From the NCBI GenBank assembly GCA_030611045.1, contig JAUWQN010000005.1, positions 1-46,605 of the forward strand: a stretch of 46,605 bases of DNA, given 5' to 3'. Both the position numbers and the translations under genes were made by a program. This stretch comes from Methanosarcinales archaeon. Lineage in GTDB: Archaea; Halobacteriota; Syntropharchaeia; Alkanophagales; Methanospirareceae. This document shows, in pieces, positions 24,884-32,306 of this stretch. Positions within the stretch are counted from its first letter, which is position 1. Each line of letters begins with the position of its first letter. The notes below the pieces were generated by a model. That model was not told where the DNA came from and ran no database searches. It saw nothing but the letters and a program-made list of their open reading frames with translations.

Positions 24884-25375
24884 ATGAAAATATCCATGGA
24901 CATCGAACTACAAGATGTTCCGGGCCAGTTAGTGCTTGCATTGAAGCCGGTATCAGATTATGGAGGGAATATTCTCAGCGTTTTGCATCAGAGGGATAAA
25001 AAGACGCCTGCGGGGCGAATACCAGTTCAACTGGTAGTTGATATAGCGGAAAGGAGATTGGATAGATTAATAGAACAGTTAAAGGAGCGAGGAGTGAGCG
25101 TGGTAAGAATAGGGAAGGAGCGTCTGAAGGAGTCCATGGTTGTTTTGCTCATAGGGCATATTGTGCATTCTGATATAAGGGAAACGATAGATAGTATAGA
25201 CAGCACGGGATTTGCGGAAGTGGTGGAGCTTTCTCTTTCCATGCCCAGCGTGGATGAGGAATCCTCTGCTTCGGTTACGCTCAGTGCAGTAGGTAAAAAA
25301 GAACTGAAAGAAGCGTTGAATATCTTAGAGCGGACGGGTAAGAAAAAGGGCATCCTGGTTATCTCGCCCATTTGA
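24884..25375 (+). CDS. ACT-domain regulatory protein linked to homoserine dehydrogenase
   Basis: This 163-residue protein begins with an ACT fold (MDIELQDVPGQLVLALKPVSDYGGNILSVLHQR pattern), which binds amino acids. A second alpha/beta region resembles a further ACT-like unit. It stands 28 bases before the homoserine dehydrogenase gene and has a good Shine-Dalgarno GAGGTGG. In archaea this pairing is common, and the ACT protein is taken to sense threonine or methionine and control the dehydrogenase. The ligand is not visible in the sequence. Confidence 0.88.
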   Translation: MKISMDIELQDVPGQLVLALKPVSDYGGNILSVLHQRDKKTPAGRIPVQLVVDIAERRLDRLIEQLKERGVSVVRIGKERLKESMVVLLIGHIVHSDIRETIDSIDSTGFAEVVELSLSMPSVDEESSASVTLSAVGKKELKEALNILERTGKKKGILVISPI

Positions 25376-25403
25376 TTTTGGAGGTAGGAATGCGAGGGGT
25401 GAT

Positions 25404-26444
25404 ATGAGAATGAAGATAAACACAAAAACGGTAAGAATTTCGATCATCGGGTTTGGATACGTGGGGGCTGGCGTAGCAGAAGTGATAAGGCGGAAACGAG
25501 AGGAGATAGCGCGAAAATACGGCTTGAATATAAAAATCGTCTGTGTAGCCGACTTGAGCGGTATTTTTATAGATGATGATGGACTGAATGAAGCGGAGAT
25601 ACTGAAGCTCAAGACCGGAGATAAGAACTGGGAAAAGCCGGAAGATATGACGACTTTAGATGCAATAAAAGATGTGGAGCACGAGGTTATGGTGGAGACA
25701 ACGCCAACGAACGTCGAGAACGGCGAGCCTGGATTGACGCATATACTCACTGCATTGGAGTCGGGCAGGCACGTGGTCACGTCGAATAAAGGGCCTCTCG
25801 CGTTAGAGTATTCACGATTGATGAAACTATCGGCGAAGCGGGGTAAGGAACTGAAATTTGAAGCGACGGTCGGCGGTGCTATGCCGATAATATCCCTTTT
25901 GCGGGAGAATCTCGCAGGCAATGGGATTCTATCAATACAGGGCATTTTGAATGGTACATGCAACTATATCCTTACGAGAATGGCAGAAGAAGGGCTGCCA
26001 TACGAGCATGTGCTGAAAGAGGCGCAGGAGCTGGGACTCGCAGAGGCGGAACCTTCTAAAGACGTTGAGGGTATAGATACCGCGGTGAAACTCGTGATCT
26101 TAGCAAATTCCGTTTTTGATATGAATGCAACGTATAAGGACGTAGAGGTGGCGGGCATCGCAGAGATAACGCCCGATGCATTGAAGTTAGCTGCTGATGC
26201 AGGCTACGTGATAAAATTGATAGGAGAGGTAGATAGAGCGGGCTGCTTGAAAGTAAGGCCTCGGTTGGTGCAGAAAGACGACCCGCTTAATGTCAGCGGC
26301 ACTTTGAATGTTGCAACGATAAAAACAGATCTGGCTGGCGACATTACGGTAATTGGAAAAGGTGCGGGGCCCGTAGAAGCAGCAAGTGCTATTCTCGCGG
26401 ATATAATAGGTATTTATAATACCTCCTCTGGAGGGGCTTTATAA
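25404..26444 (+). CDS. hom: homoserine dehydrogenase
   Basis: The enzyme reduces aspartate semialdehyde to homoserine for threonine and methionine synthesis. The 346-residue protein has the NAD(P)-binding GFGYVGAGVAEVI loop and TSNKGPLAL. The catalytic region is GGAMPIISLLRENLAGN, with NGTCNYILTRM and LGLAEAEPSKDVEGIDTAVKL. It lacks a C-terminal ACT domain, consistent with the separate ACT gene just upstream. The Shine-Dalgarno GAGGGGTGAT supports the start. Its last 56 bases overlap the end of a small convergent gene and include paired hairpins. Confidence 0.96.
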   Translation: MRMKINTKTVRISIIGFGYVGAGVAEVIRRKREEIARKYGLNIKIVCVADLSGIFIDDDGLNEAEILKLKTGDKNWEKPEDMTTLDAIKDVEHEVMVETTPTNVENGEPGLTHILTALESGRHVVTSNKGPLALEYSRLMKLSAKRGKELKFEATVGGAMPIISLLRENLAGNGILSIQGILNGTCNYILTRMAEEGLPYEHVLKEAQELGLAEAEPSKDVEGIDTAVKLVILANSVFDMNATYKDVEVAGIAEITPDALKLAADAGYVIKLIGEVDRAGCLKVRPRLVQKDDPLNVSGTLNVATIKTDLAGDITVIGKGAGPVEAASAILADIIGIYNTSSGGAL

Positions 26445-26652
26445 CTGGAGGGTATGAAATTATCAGCTTCGGCTTTCTTTCGGGGTTCAGCGTTTTTTCG
26501 GGCTCAAAACATAATCCGTTTTTAGGCTGAACTGTCCTCATGGGACACATCCCTGCATCTCTATCTGCTAAAACTTCACTCCCAGGGTTAGAACAGTTTC
26601 CCGTTTTCTCATCTACTGGTGTATAAAATTTGCAGTCTTTACCTGTCGGCAT
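26389..26652 (-). CDS. small cysteine-rich protein, possible iron-sulfur or zinc protein
   Basis: This 87-residue protein has four cysteines at 7, 20, 36 and 48. They lie in a CKFYTPVDEKTGNC...LADRDAGMCPMRT...GLCFEP pattern that recalls small HiPIP-like [4Fe-4S] subunits of glycyl-radical enzymes. The tail (51-87) is basic and hydrophobic. A reverse-strand TATA-like GGTAATATATAGG is near 26685, close enough for a short leader. The gene converges on hom and overlaps its 3' end. I judge it real because the cysteine motif is structured, but no homologue is certain. Confidence 0.6.
   Translation of the reverse strand: MPTGKDCKFYTPVDEKTGNCSNPGSEVLADRDAGMCPMRTVQPKNGLCFEPEKTLNPERKPKLIISYPPVIKPLQRRYYKYLLYPRE
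26408..26434. terminator. paired hairpins at the convergent hom end
   Basis: AGGTATT-TAT-AATACCT (26408-26424) is a perfect 7-bp hairpin. CCTC-TG-GAGG (26425-26434) follows at once. They lie where two convergent transcripts end and could serve as a two-way terminator. No long T tract follows, so this is tentative. Confidence 0.3.
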
Positions 26653-26874
26653 TTTTATCAGGCTCTAAAACAGGTCTATCGCCCTATATATTACCCTCAT
26701 ACCCTTAGGATCTATAAAGTTTCCCTTTATGCGCAGTGATTGCTATTATTTCATGGTTGCATCACTTTCCAATAAAGGGTAGGTAAAAGGAAAAAGAGAT
26801 ACAGCACCAGTAACGCATGAAAAACATAAAATTAATACTCACGTCAACTTACAGATAATAGGTGCAGTAGAACG

Positions 26875-27681
26875 ATGGCAGAAGAGAAAAAGAAGATTGT
26901 GATAACACTTACGCCTTCGGAATCGAAACGGCTCATTGCGAAGGGCGTAAAGAATTTGGAAGAAGTGCAGCGTGCTTTGAAGCAGGGGACCGTTATAATA
27001 ACGCTGGGGACCACGAACTCGTACGTAGTCGAGGAGATTTTGAATGATGTGCCTGAATCTGGGTCTGGGGAAAAAATAGATAAGAAGCGATACGCAGCCG
27101 GCATCACAACCGCTCGCGGCTTGTGTGTTCTCCCCAAGGAAGATCGGATCGATGAGGTAATCCTGAAGAACGGTAAAATCAGCGACGAGAACACAGAAGA
27201 AGCAATAGAGAACTTATCAGCGGGAGATGCGTTCATAAAGGGTGCAAATGCGTTGGATGCAACCGGAACCGCAGGCATACTCATGGCAAATCGCGCAGGT
27301 GGCACGACCGGTTCTGCACTCGGTACCGTTATGGCACGAGGCGTGCATTTTATAATTCCGGTAGGCATTGAGAAAACCATACCTTATTCCATTACCGAAG
27401 CGGCAAAGCGAGTGGGGATCGAGAAATGCTATAAATCTACCGGTTGGCCAGTGGGACTGATGCCCGTGCATGGCAGGGTGATCACAGAGCTTGATGCGTT
27501 GAAGATCCTGGGTGCTGAAGATGCTTTTCCTATCGGCGCGGGGGGCGTAGAGGGAGGAGAGGGCTCAGTCGTTATATGCATTGAAGGAAGCATTGAGAAG
27601 CTGGACGGATTGATGACACTCATAACACAAATAAAAGGAGAACCACCGGTAAAGGTGGTGAGCGAGGACTGTAAGACTTAA
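26875..27681 (+). CDS. conserved archaeal protein of unknown function
   Basis: This 268-residue, soluble-looking protein is not one I can assign. Notable segments are VITLTPSESKRLIAKGV at the start, VIITLGTTNSYVVEEIL, and AAGITTARGLCVLPKEDRI. A glycine-rich middle stretch reads GANALDATGTAGILMANRAGGTTGS, and the C-terminus has FPIGAGGVEGGEGSVVICIEG. The many glycine loops suggest a nucleotide- or substrate-binding fold. Codon use resembles the housekeeping genes around it. It lies 48 bases before hsp20, which has its own TATA box. Confidence 0.8.
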   Translation: MAEEKKKIVITLTPSESKRLIAKGVKNLEEVQRALKQGTVIITLGTTNSYVVEEILNDVPESGSGEKIDKKRYAAGITTARGLCVLPKEDRIDEVILKNGKISDENTEEAIENLSAGDAFIKGANALDATGTAGILMANRAGGTTGSALGTVMARGVHFIIPVGIEKTIPYSITEAAKRVGIEKCYKSTGWPVGLMPVHGRVITELDALKILGAEDAFPIGAGGVEGGEGSVVICIEGSIEKLDGLMTLITQIKGEPPVKVVSEDCKT

Positions 27682-27690
27682 CGCCAGGAA

Positions 27691-27704
27691 CTTTTTAATA
27701 TCCA
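27691..27704 (+). promoter_or_regulatory. TATA box of the hsp20 gene
   Basis: CTTTTTAATATCC lies about 26-38 bases before the ATG at 27729, a classical archaeal spacing for leaderless or short-leader transcription. Confidence 0.55.
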
Positions 27705-27728
27705 ATTTCAAATTCTAAACGATAAACC

Positions 27729-28340
27729 ATGGAGAAAAGAAAGCGCCCTTCTATATTTGATTTAGTCGAGTGGTACATGGAGCGGGCTTTAGATGAGATG
27801 GGGAAACTGCCAGCGCCAACCGAGGAGGAACAGGAACTTTCGAGAATGCTGAGAAGGGAGCCGCAGGACTTCGACGAGTGGTTACAGGACCCCTTTGAAG
27901 AGATGCTGAGGAAGTTAGAAGAGGAAACGCCTGAGGCTGCCAAAAGATACGGCCCGTTCATCTACGGTTTCTCCTACACAAAGGAGCCTGGGAAGGAGCC
28001 AGAGTTAAAGGAATTTGGTAATATAAAACCTTCACACATGAGATTAGAACCCTCCCCGGGGGGTGAGCGCGAACCGTTGATAGATGTGATTGATCAGAAT
28101 GATGCTTACGAAGTCGTGGCTGAATTGCCCGGTGTAGAGAAGAAGGATTTAAGGTTGCATGCTACTGACGACTCACTGGAAATAAAAACAGAAGGCGGGA
28201 CAAAGTTCTTTAAGGTAGTAACATTCGAAACGCCGGTAAAGCCCGAAACGGCGAAGGCAACGTATAAAAACGGTGTACTCAGCGTGAGGCTAAAGAAGAA
28301 AGAAACCGAGAAGAAGAGAACTGCTATACCGTTAGAATGA
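27729..28340 (+). CDS. hsp20: Hsp20/alpha-crystallin family small heat-shock protein
   Basis: This chaperone of the small heat-shock family binds unfolding proteins. The alpha-crystallin domain spans about residues 115-203: PLIDVIDQNDAYEVVAELPGV, KKDLRLHATDDSLEIKT, and the closing YKNGVLSVRLKKKE. The N-terminal extension of over 100 residues is acidic and longer than in typical small heat-shock proteins (about 145 aa). It includes an amphipathic YMERALDEMGKLPAPTEEE region. No C-terminal IXI motif is clear; the end reads RTAIPLE. The function of the extension is unknown. Confidence 0.92.
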   Translation: MEKRKRPSIFDLVEWYMERALDEMGKLPAPTEEEQELSRMLRREPQDFDEWLQDPFEEMLRKLEEETPEAAKRYGPFIYGFSYTKEPGKEPELKEFGNIKPSHMRLEPSPGGEREPLIDVIDQNDAYEVVAELPGVEKKDLRLHATDDSLEIKTEGGTKFFKVVTFETPVKPETAKATYKNGVLSVRLKKKETEKKRTAIPLE

Positions 28341-28441
28341 GCGAATGTAGCACCTTTAACTCTTTATCAAATCAAAAAACTCCTTCGCGCGAATCTCTCA
28401 TCAGGATTTGCTTCTACCAGCACTAACAGATCTGGCTTTAT

Positions 28442-29200
28442 TTATTTCTGGTGTTTTGAGCCAAGCAGCATAAGAAGCTGTTCTCTAATCTCATTTGCCT
28501 CCATGCTCGTTCGCTTCCGTGGTCTCGGTATACCAATATCCCGGCACGCAATAATGCGACCCGGTCTTGCGGACATCACGACGACTCTATCTGCAAGATA
28601 TACCGCTTCATCAACGCTATGGGTCACGAACAAAATAGTTTTCTTTGTTCTTTTCCAAATCTCCAGCAGCTCTTCCTGAAGCACATTCCGCGTCTGCGCA
28701 TCCACAGAGCCAAACGGCTCATCCATGAGTAAGATTGCAGGGTCGGTTGCGAGTGCTCTTGCAATCGCTACTCTTTGCTTCATGCCTCCGGAAAGCTCAT
28801 AGGGGTAACTATTTCCAAAGCCTTGTAGACCCACAAACTCTAAGTATTTCTCTGCAATCTCTCTCCTTTCTTTATCCTTCATTCCCCGAATTTGCAATCC
28901 AAATTCTATATTCTTCAACACCGTTCTCCACGGGAATAACGAAAATTCCTGGAATACCATTCCTCTATCCGGGGAAGGGCCGCTAACTCTATCTCCATCT
29001 AAGATAATCTCGCCACTGCTTGGATAGTCTAAGCCTGCTATCATTCTCAGCAATGTGGTCTTACCGCACCCCGAGGGACCTATAATACACAAAAATTCGT
29101 TCGGTTTGACTTCTAAATTAATGTCTTCTAACGCCTTTATCTCCACTTCTTCCGATTGGAATTCTTTCGTTACGTTGTGAAGCTTAAGTTTGTGATTCAT
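28442..29200 (-). CDS. ABC transporter ATP-binding protein, nitrate/sulfonate/taurine type
   Basis: This 252-residue ATPase powers import. Walker A GPSGCGKT is at 41-48, the signature LSGGMKQRVAIARAL and Walker B ILLMDEPFGSVD follow, and the H-loop is FVTHSVDEAVYLADRVVVMSARPG. The last is typical of the SsuB/TauB/NrtD group. It is the last of three transporter genes in order: binding protein, permease, ATPase. A permease end is two bases upstream. The substrate group is inferred from family plus the adjacent CoM biosynthesis genes. Confidence 0.93.
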   Translation of the reverse strand: MNHKLKLHNVTKEFQSEEVEIKALEDINLEVKPNEFLCIIGPSGCGKTTLLRMIAGLDYPSSGEIILDGDRVSGPSPDRGMVFQEFSLFPWRTVLKNIEFGLQIRGMKDKERREIAEKYLEFVGLQGFGNSYPYELSGGMKQRVAIARALATDPAILLMDEPFGSVDAQTRNVLQEELLEIWKRTKKTILFVTHSVDEAVYLADRVVVMSARPGRIIACRDIGIPRPRKRTSMEANEIREQLLMLLGSKHQK

Positions 29201-29201
29201 G

Positions 29202-29975
29202 TTATTTCACTATGCCCTTCTTCCATCTAAATAGTTTATCCTCCACGAAATGCCTGAACAAGCGGTCTAAGCATAGCGCTAACAGCCCTAAGATAAGCAT
29301 GTACGCTACAACATAGTCCATCTGATGCAAAAAGTAAAATTTCTGGAATAGCCGATAACCAAGCCCACTATTTCCCACTCCGAACATCTCAGCCGCTACA
29401 ACGCACATCCAGCCAACGCCCATTCCAACACGAGTGCCAGTAGCAATCGAAGGAAGCGCATAAGGCAAAGCAACGTATCTTATCAGCTTTATATTCCCAA
29501 TGCATCCTAATACATTTCCCGTCTCCACCAATACCTTTGGCACATCTCGGAATCCGGTATAGCTGTCAATTAAGATGGGAAAAAATGCCCCTATAAATAT
29601 GATAAATCCTGCTGCATAATGATTAAGACCGATCCATACGATTGCAAGAGGTATCCAGGCAAGAGGAGGTATAGGCCTTATGATTTCAATAATGGGATCC
29701 ACCGCTCTAAATACATTCCTGAACCACCCCATAGCAATTGCAAGAGGAAGTGCTGCGGAGAATGCCAATGTCATCCCGATACCAAAATGAAGGAGGCTGG
29801 TCAGAATATCTATAATTAAAAGTTCCCTGAGCGTATAAATGGAAAAAATAACGGCAGAAAAGCGAGGTACGATCAGGGGATCTCTTATCACGTACCCCGC
29901 TATAATCTCCCATAATAGAAGAACTATGATTAGAGGAACTAACGATAGCCCTTCTTCTTTTGTCGGCAGCCTCAT
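29202..29975 (-). CDS. ABC transporter permease, nitrate/sulfonate/taurine type
   Basis: This 257-residue integral membrane protein has about six helices. It shows the EAA-like loop typical of SsuC/TauC permeases (LGCIGNIKLIRYVALPYALPSIATGTRVGMGVGWMCVVAAEM pattern). Its first helix spans about residues 12-30. It starts overlapping the end of the binding-protein gene by four bases, so translation is probably coupled. It forms the membrane channel with the ATPase encoded next. Confidence 0.93.
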   Translation of the reverse strand: MRLPTKEEGLSLVPLIIVLLLWEIIAGYVIRDPLIVPRFSAVIFSIYTLRELLIIDILTSLLHFGIGMTLAFSAALPLAIAMGWFRNVFRAVDPIIEIIRPIPPLAWIPLAIVWIGLNHYAAGFIIFIGAFFPILIDSYTGFRDVPKVLVETGNVLGCIGNIKLIRYVALPYALPSIATGTRVGMGVGWMCVVAAEMFGVGNSGLGYRLFQKFYFLHQMDYVVAYMLILGLLALCLDRLFRHFVEDKLFRWKKGIVK

Positions 29976-31000
29976 CTTTCTTCCATTACCTCGTCATAAA
30001 AGCTGGTATCAAAGATATCTTCTTCTCCAAGCACTTCAATCCCCTTGTCTTCATATCTCTCTCTGTTCAGTTTGTAGATTACTTCCGCGTACTCGAGACC
30101 TGATTCCACCTCTATACTGGGGTCGTGGATCCAGTGCATATCTGTTACGTTGATAGACTGCTTTATTGTTGATACATCTGCGTCCAGCCACTTTGCATAA
30201 ATCTCCGCCGCTTCTTCAGGATGCGCGATTTCGTATTCCGTGGCACGTATATGCGTTTTTATTATCTGCTTGAGCATCTCCGGGTGGTCTCTCATCATTT
30301 TTTCACTTGCAACCACGCAGCAGCATGCATGGTTTGGCGATATCGAACCCGACCACGCAACAATTACTCCATTGCCTTCCTCTACGATTATCGTGGGTGT
30401 TGGACTGGGGAGGAAGACGGCATCTACGGCTTTAGCTCCGATAGCGGTAGCAGCATCGCTCGGGCCCATTGCTTTTATATCTACATCCTTTTCAGGGTCT
30501 ATACCATTATCTAAAAGCCATTTTGAGAGAACTGTATGCTGAATTGAGCCAGGCGGAAAGGTCGCTATTTTCTTGCCTTTTAAAGACTGCACCCCCACGC
30601 TTTCGTATTCATCAGCGAGTTCAGGGCTGAGAACTAATGCAGATCCCTGGGTCTGGGCGCCTGCAACTATCTTTGCATCCAGGCCTTCATACATCGCCGC
30701 AATAGGTGGTGCAACCCCAACGTAAGCAACGTCAAGGTCTCCGGCAAGCATTGCATGCATCTCCGGCGGTCCAGTAGGGAATTCCTTCATTACAACCTTT
30801 TCTATACCAAATTCCGCAAGGTCCTCTTCCCACCATCCCTTCTCGGATGCTAACATCGCTGCGATCTGATGTGTGCTTGGTTGGTACCCGATGTTGATCG
30901 TGGTCATCTCAGTGGTTTCATCATCTATGCAGCCTACAATCATCACAGTCACTGCAATTGCTCCTATAACTATTAAGCTTACAAAGGTTCTTTTTTCCAT
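29972..31000 (-). CDS. ABC transporter substrate-binding lipoprotein, sulfonate/taurine type
   Basis: This extracellular binding protein of the SsuA/TauA/NMT1 class has a basic start, a hydrophobic signal and a lipobox-like VGC, so it is likely anchored to the membrane. INIGYQPSTHQIAAMLASEKGWW, MHAMLAGDLDVAYVGVAPPIAAMYEG and ATFPPGSIQHTVLSKWLLDNG are typical sulfonate-binding segments. I set the start at the ATG at 31000 (342 aa). A strong Shine-Dalgarno GGAGGTGAT precedes it, and the GTG start at 31009 would lie inside that site. It is the first gene of the transporter. Confidence 0.92.
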   Translation of the reverse strand: MEKRTFVSLIVIGAIAVTVMIVGCIDDETTEMTTINIGYQPSTHQIAAMLASEKGWWEEDLAEFGIEKVVMKEFPTGPPEMHAMLAGDLDVAYVGVAPPIAAMYEGLDAKIVAGAQTQGSALVLSPELADEYESVGVQSLKGKKIATFPPGSIQHTVLSKWLLDNGIDPEKDVDIKAMGPSDAATAIGAKAVDAVFLPSPTPTIIVEEGNGVIVAWSGSISPNHACCCVVASEKMMRDHPEMLKQIIKTHIRATEYEIAHPEEAAEIYAKWLDADVSTIKQSINVTDMHWIHDPSIEVESGLEYAEVIYKLNRERYEDKGIEVLGEEDIFDTSFYDEVMEER

Positions 31001-31090
31001 ATTAATCACCTCCTAAACTTTTATTTGTACTATCCACCATTTTTTATCCTCGATATGTTATCTGTTATTCACTATTTAAATCATTACTAT
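31001..31090 (-). promoter_or_regulatory. promoter and ribosome-binding site of the ABC transporter operon
   Basis: On the minus strand GATTTAAATAGTG (about 31073-31083) is a TATA candidate about 75 bases upstream of the ATG. TAGGAGGTGATTAAT directly before the ATG is a near-perfect Shine-Dalgarno. The transporter can therefore be made separately from the comDE transcript ending at 31161. Confidence 0.5.
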
Positions 31091-31160
31091 TTTGTGCATT
31101 AAATTATCTATTTGTATAATAACACTGGAGCGTAACTGGTATGTGACGGCTAATTTTATA

Positions 31161-32300
31161 CTATTGGGTATGATGATGCAGCATAGCCTTCACAAATCTT
31201 CGCTTTATCTGCGATGCTCTTAGTGGTATGTTCTCCACGGTGGCGTTACCTGGTTTGACGACGACATGTAGAAATCTCGGACCCGCTTCTTCGTACAACT
31301 GCTCTAAGGCTGACCGCAGCTCCTCTTCTGTATCAACCCTCATCGTGTTCTCTATGCCGGCACTTATTGCCATCAATTCCATATCCATGTAGGGCGCGGG
31401 CTGGTCGCCTGTGCTCCCCCAGGTGCCGTTATCCAGGCAGACAACAGAGAGATTTTCGGGATTCTTCTCTGCCACTATCGGCAAAATGTTGCTCATCAAC
31501 AGACTACCATCGCCATCAAGCACTATCGTCTCTCTTTTCCTCTTCAACGAGACGCCGAATCCTATGGGTGAGGCTTGACCCAAGCTGCCGAGCATGTAAA
31601 AATTCAAATCACGGTCTTTAGCGGCATAAAGTTCCTTGCTCGGCACCCCTATGTTTGCGATTACGGCTTCTTCGTTCAAATATTCGGTCATTATTCGTAT
31701 CGCATCGTATCTGCTCATTTCTGGCTTCTTAAGCTCCCGTTCGTACACCAATTTACGAAGTGTTTTTTGGTGTTGGACTGCCGTATCATCTTCAATTGCA
31801 TTATCGGTTCCCCATGCTCTCGGCGAGATAAGTGCAATATGCGGTCTTTCAGTCTCGAAAGCATCTTGAATGACTGTTTCTACTAATCCTATCTGTGATG
31901 CGTCCTCTATTATTGTGTATTTCAGTTCCAACGCATCTAAAAGTTTGGGCAACGACCTACCAAACGGGATCTGCGCCTCTATATTCTCCTCGTAAACACC
32001 GCGCCAGCTCGCTATTATCGGTAACGGCAATCCATAAGCGACTGAAAGCGACATAACAGCATTTATCAAAGTACCTAAACCCGTGCTCTGGATAAGCATC
32101 AGGGGCTTCCCACCTGCGAGGTAAACGCCCGCAGAGATCCCAACGCCATTTTCTTCACGGTTCAAGCCTACGTGACAAAATGCGCGATCTCGCGCGACAA
32201 ACCGCAACAATGCACTTATTTTCTCACAGGGTAGCGTAGAGACAACGTCTATTTTGTTCCTCTTTAATATTTCTATTACTGCGCGTTCGGGTTCGTACAT
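31161..32300 (-). CDS. comDE: sulfopyruvate decarboxylase, fused alpha and beta subunits
   Basis: The enzyme decarboxylates sulfopyruvate to sulfoacetaldehyde with thiamine pyrophosphate, a late step of CoM synthesis. The 379-residue protein joins both subunits. The ComD-like N-half (LPCEKISALLRFVA, GLNREENGVGISAGVYLAGGKPL, IQSTGLGTLINAVMSL) precedes the ComE-like C-half. The latter has a thiamine-binding GDGSLLMSN...N segment and LGSLGQASPIGFGVSLKRKRETIVLD. Fused forms occur in Methanosarcinales-type lineages. It lies six bases after cysteate synthase. Firm identification. Confidence 0.94.
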   Translation of the reverse strand: MYEPERAVIEILKRNKIDVVSTLPCEKISALLRFVARDRAFCHVGLNREENGVGISAGVYLAGGKPLMLIQSTGLGTLINAVMSLSVAYGLPLPIIASWRGVYEENIEAQIPFGRSLPKLLDALELKYTIIEDASQIGLVETVIQDAFETERPHIALISPRAWGTDNAIEDDTAVQHQKTLRKLVYERELKKPEMSRYDAIRIMTEYLNEEAVIANIGVPSKELYAAKDRDLNFYMLGSLGQASPIGFGVSLKRKRETIVLDGDGSLLMSNILPIVAEKNPENLSVVCLDNGTWGSTGDQPAPYMDMELMAISAGIENTMRVDTEEELRSALEQLYEEAGPRFLHVVVKPGNATVENIPLRASQIKRRFVKAMLHHHTQ

Positions 32301-32306
32301 TGGTGT

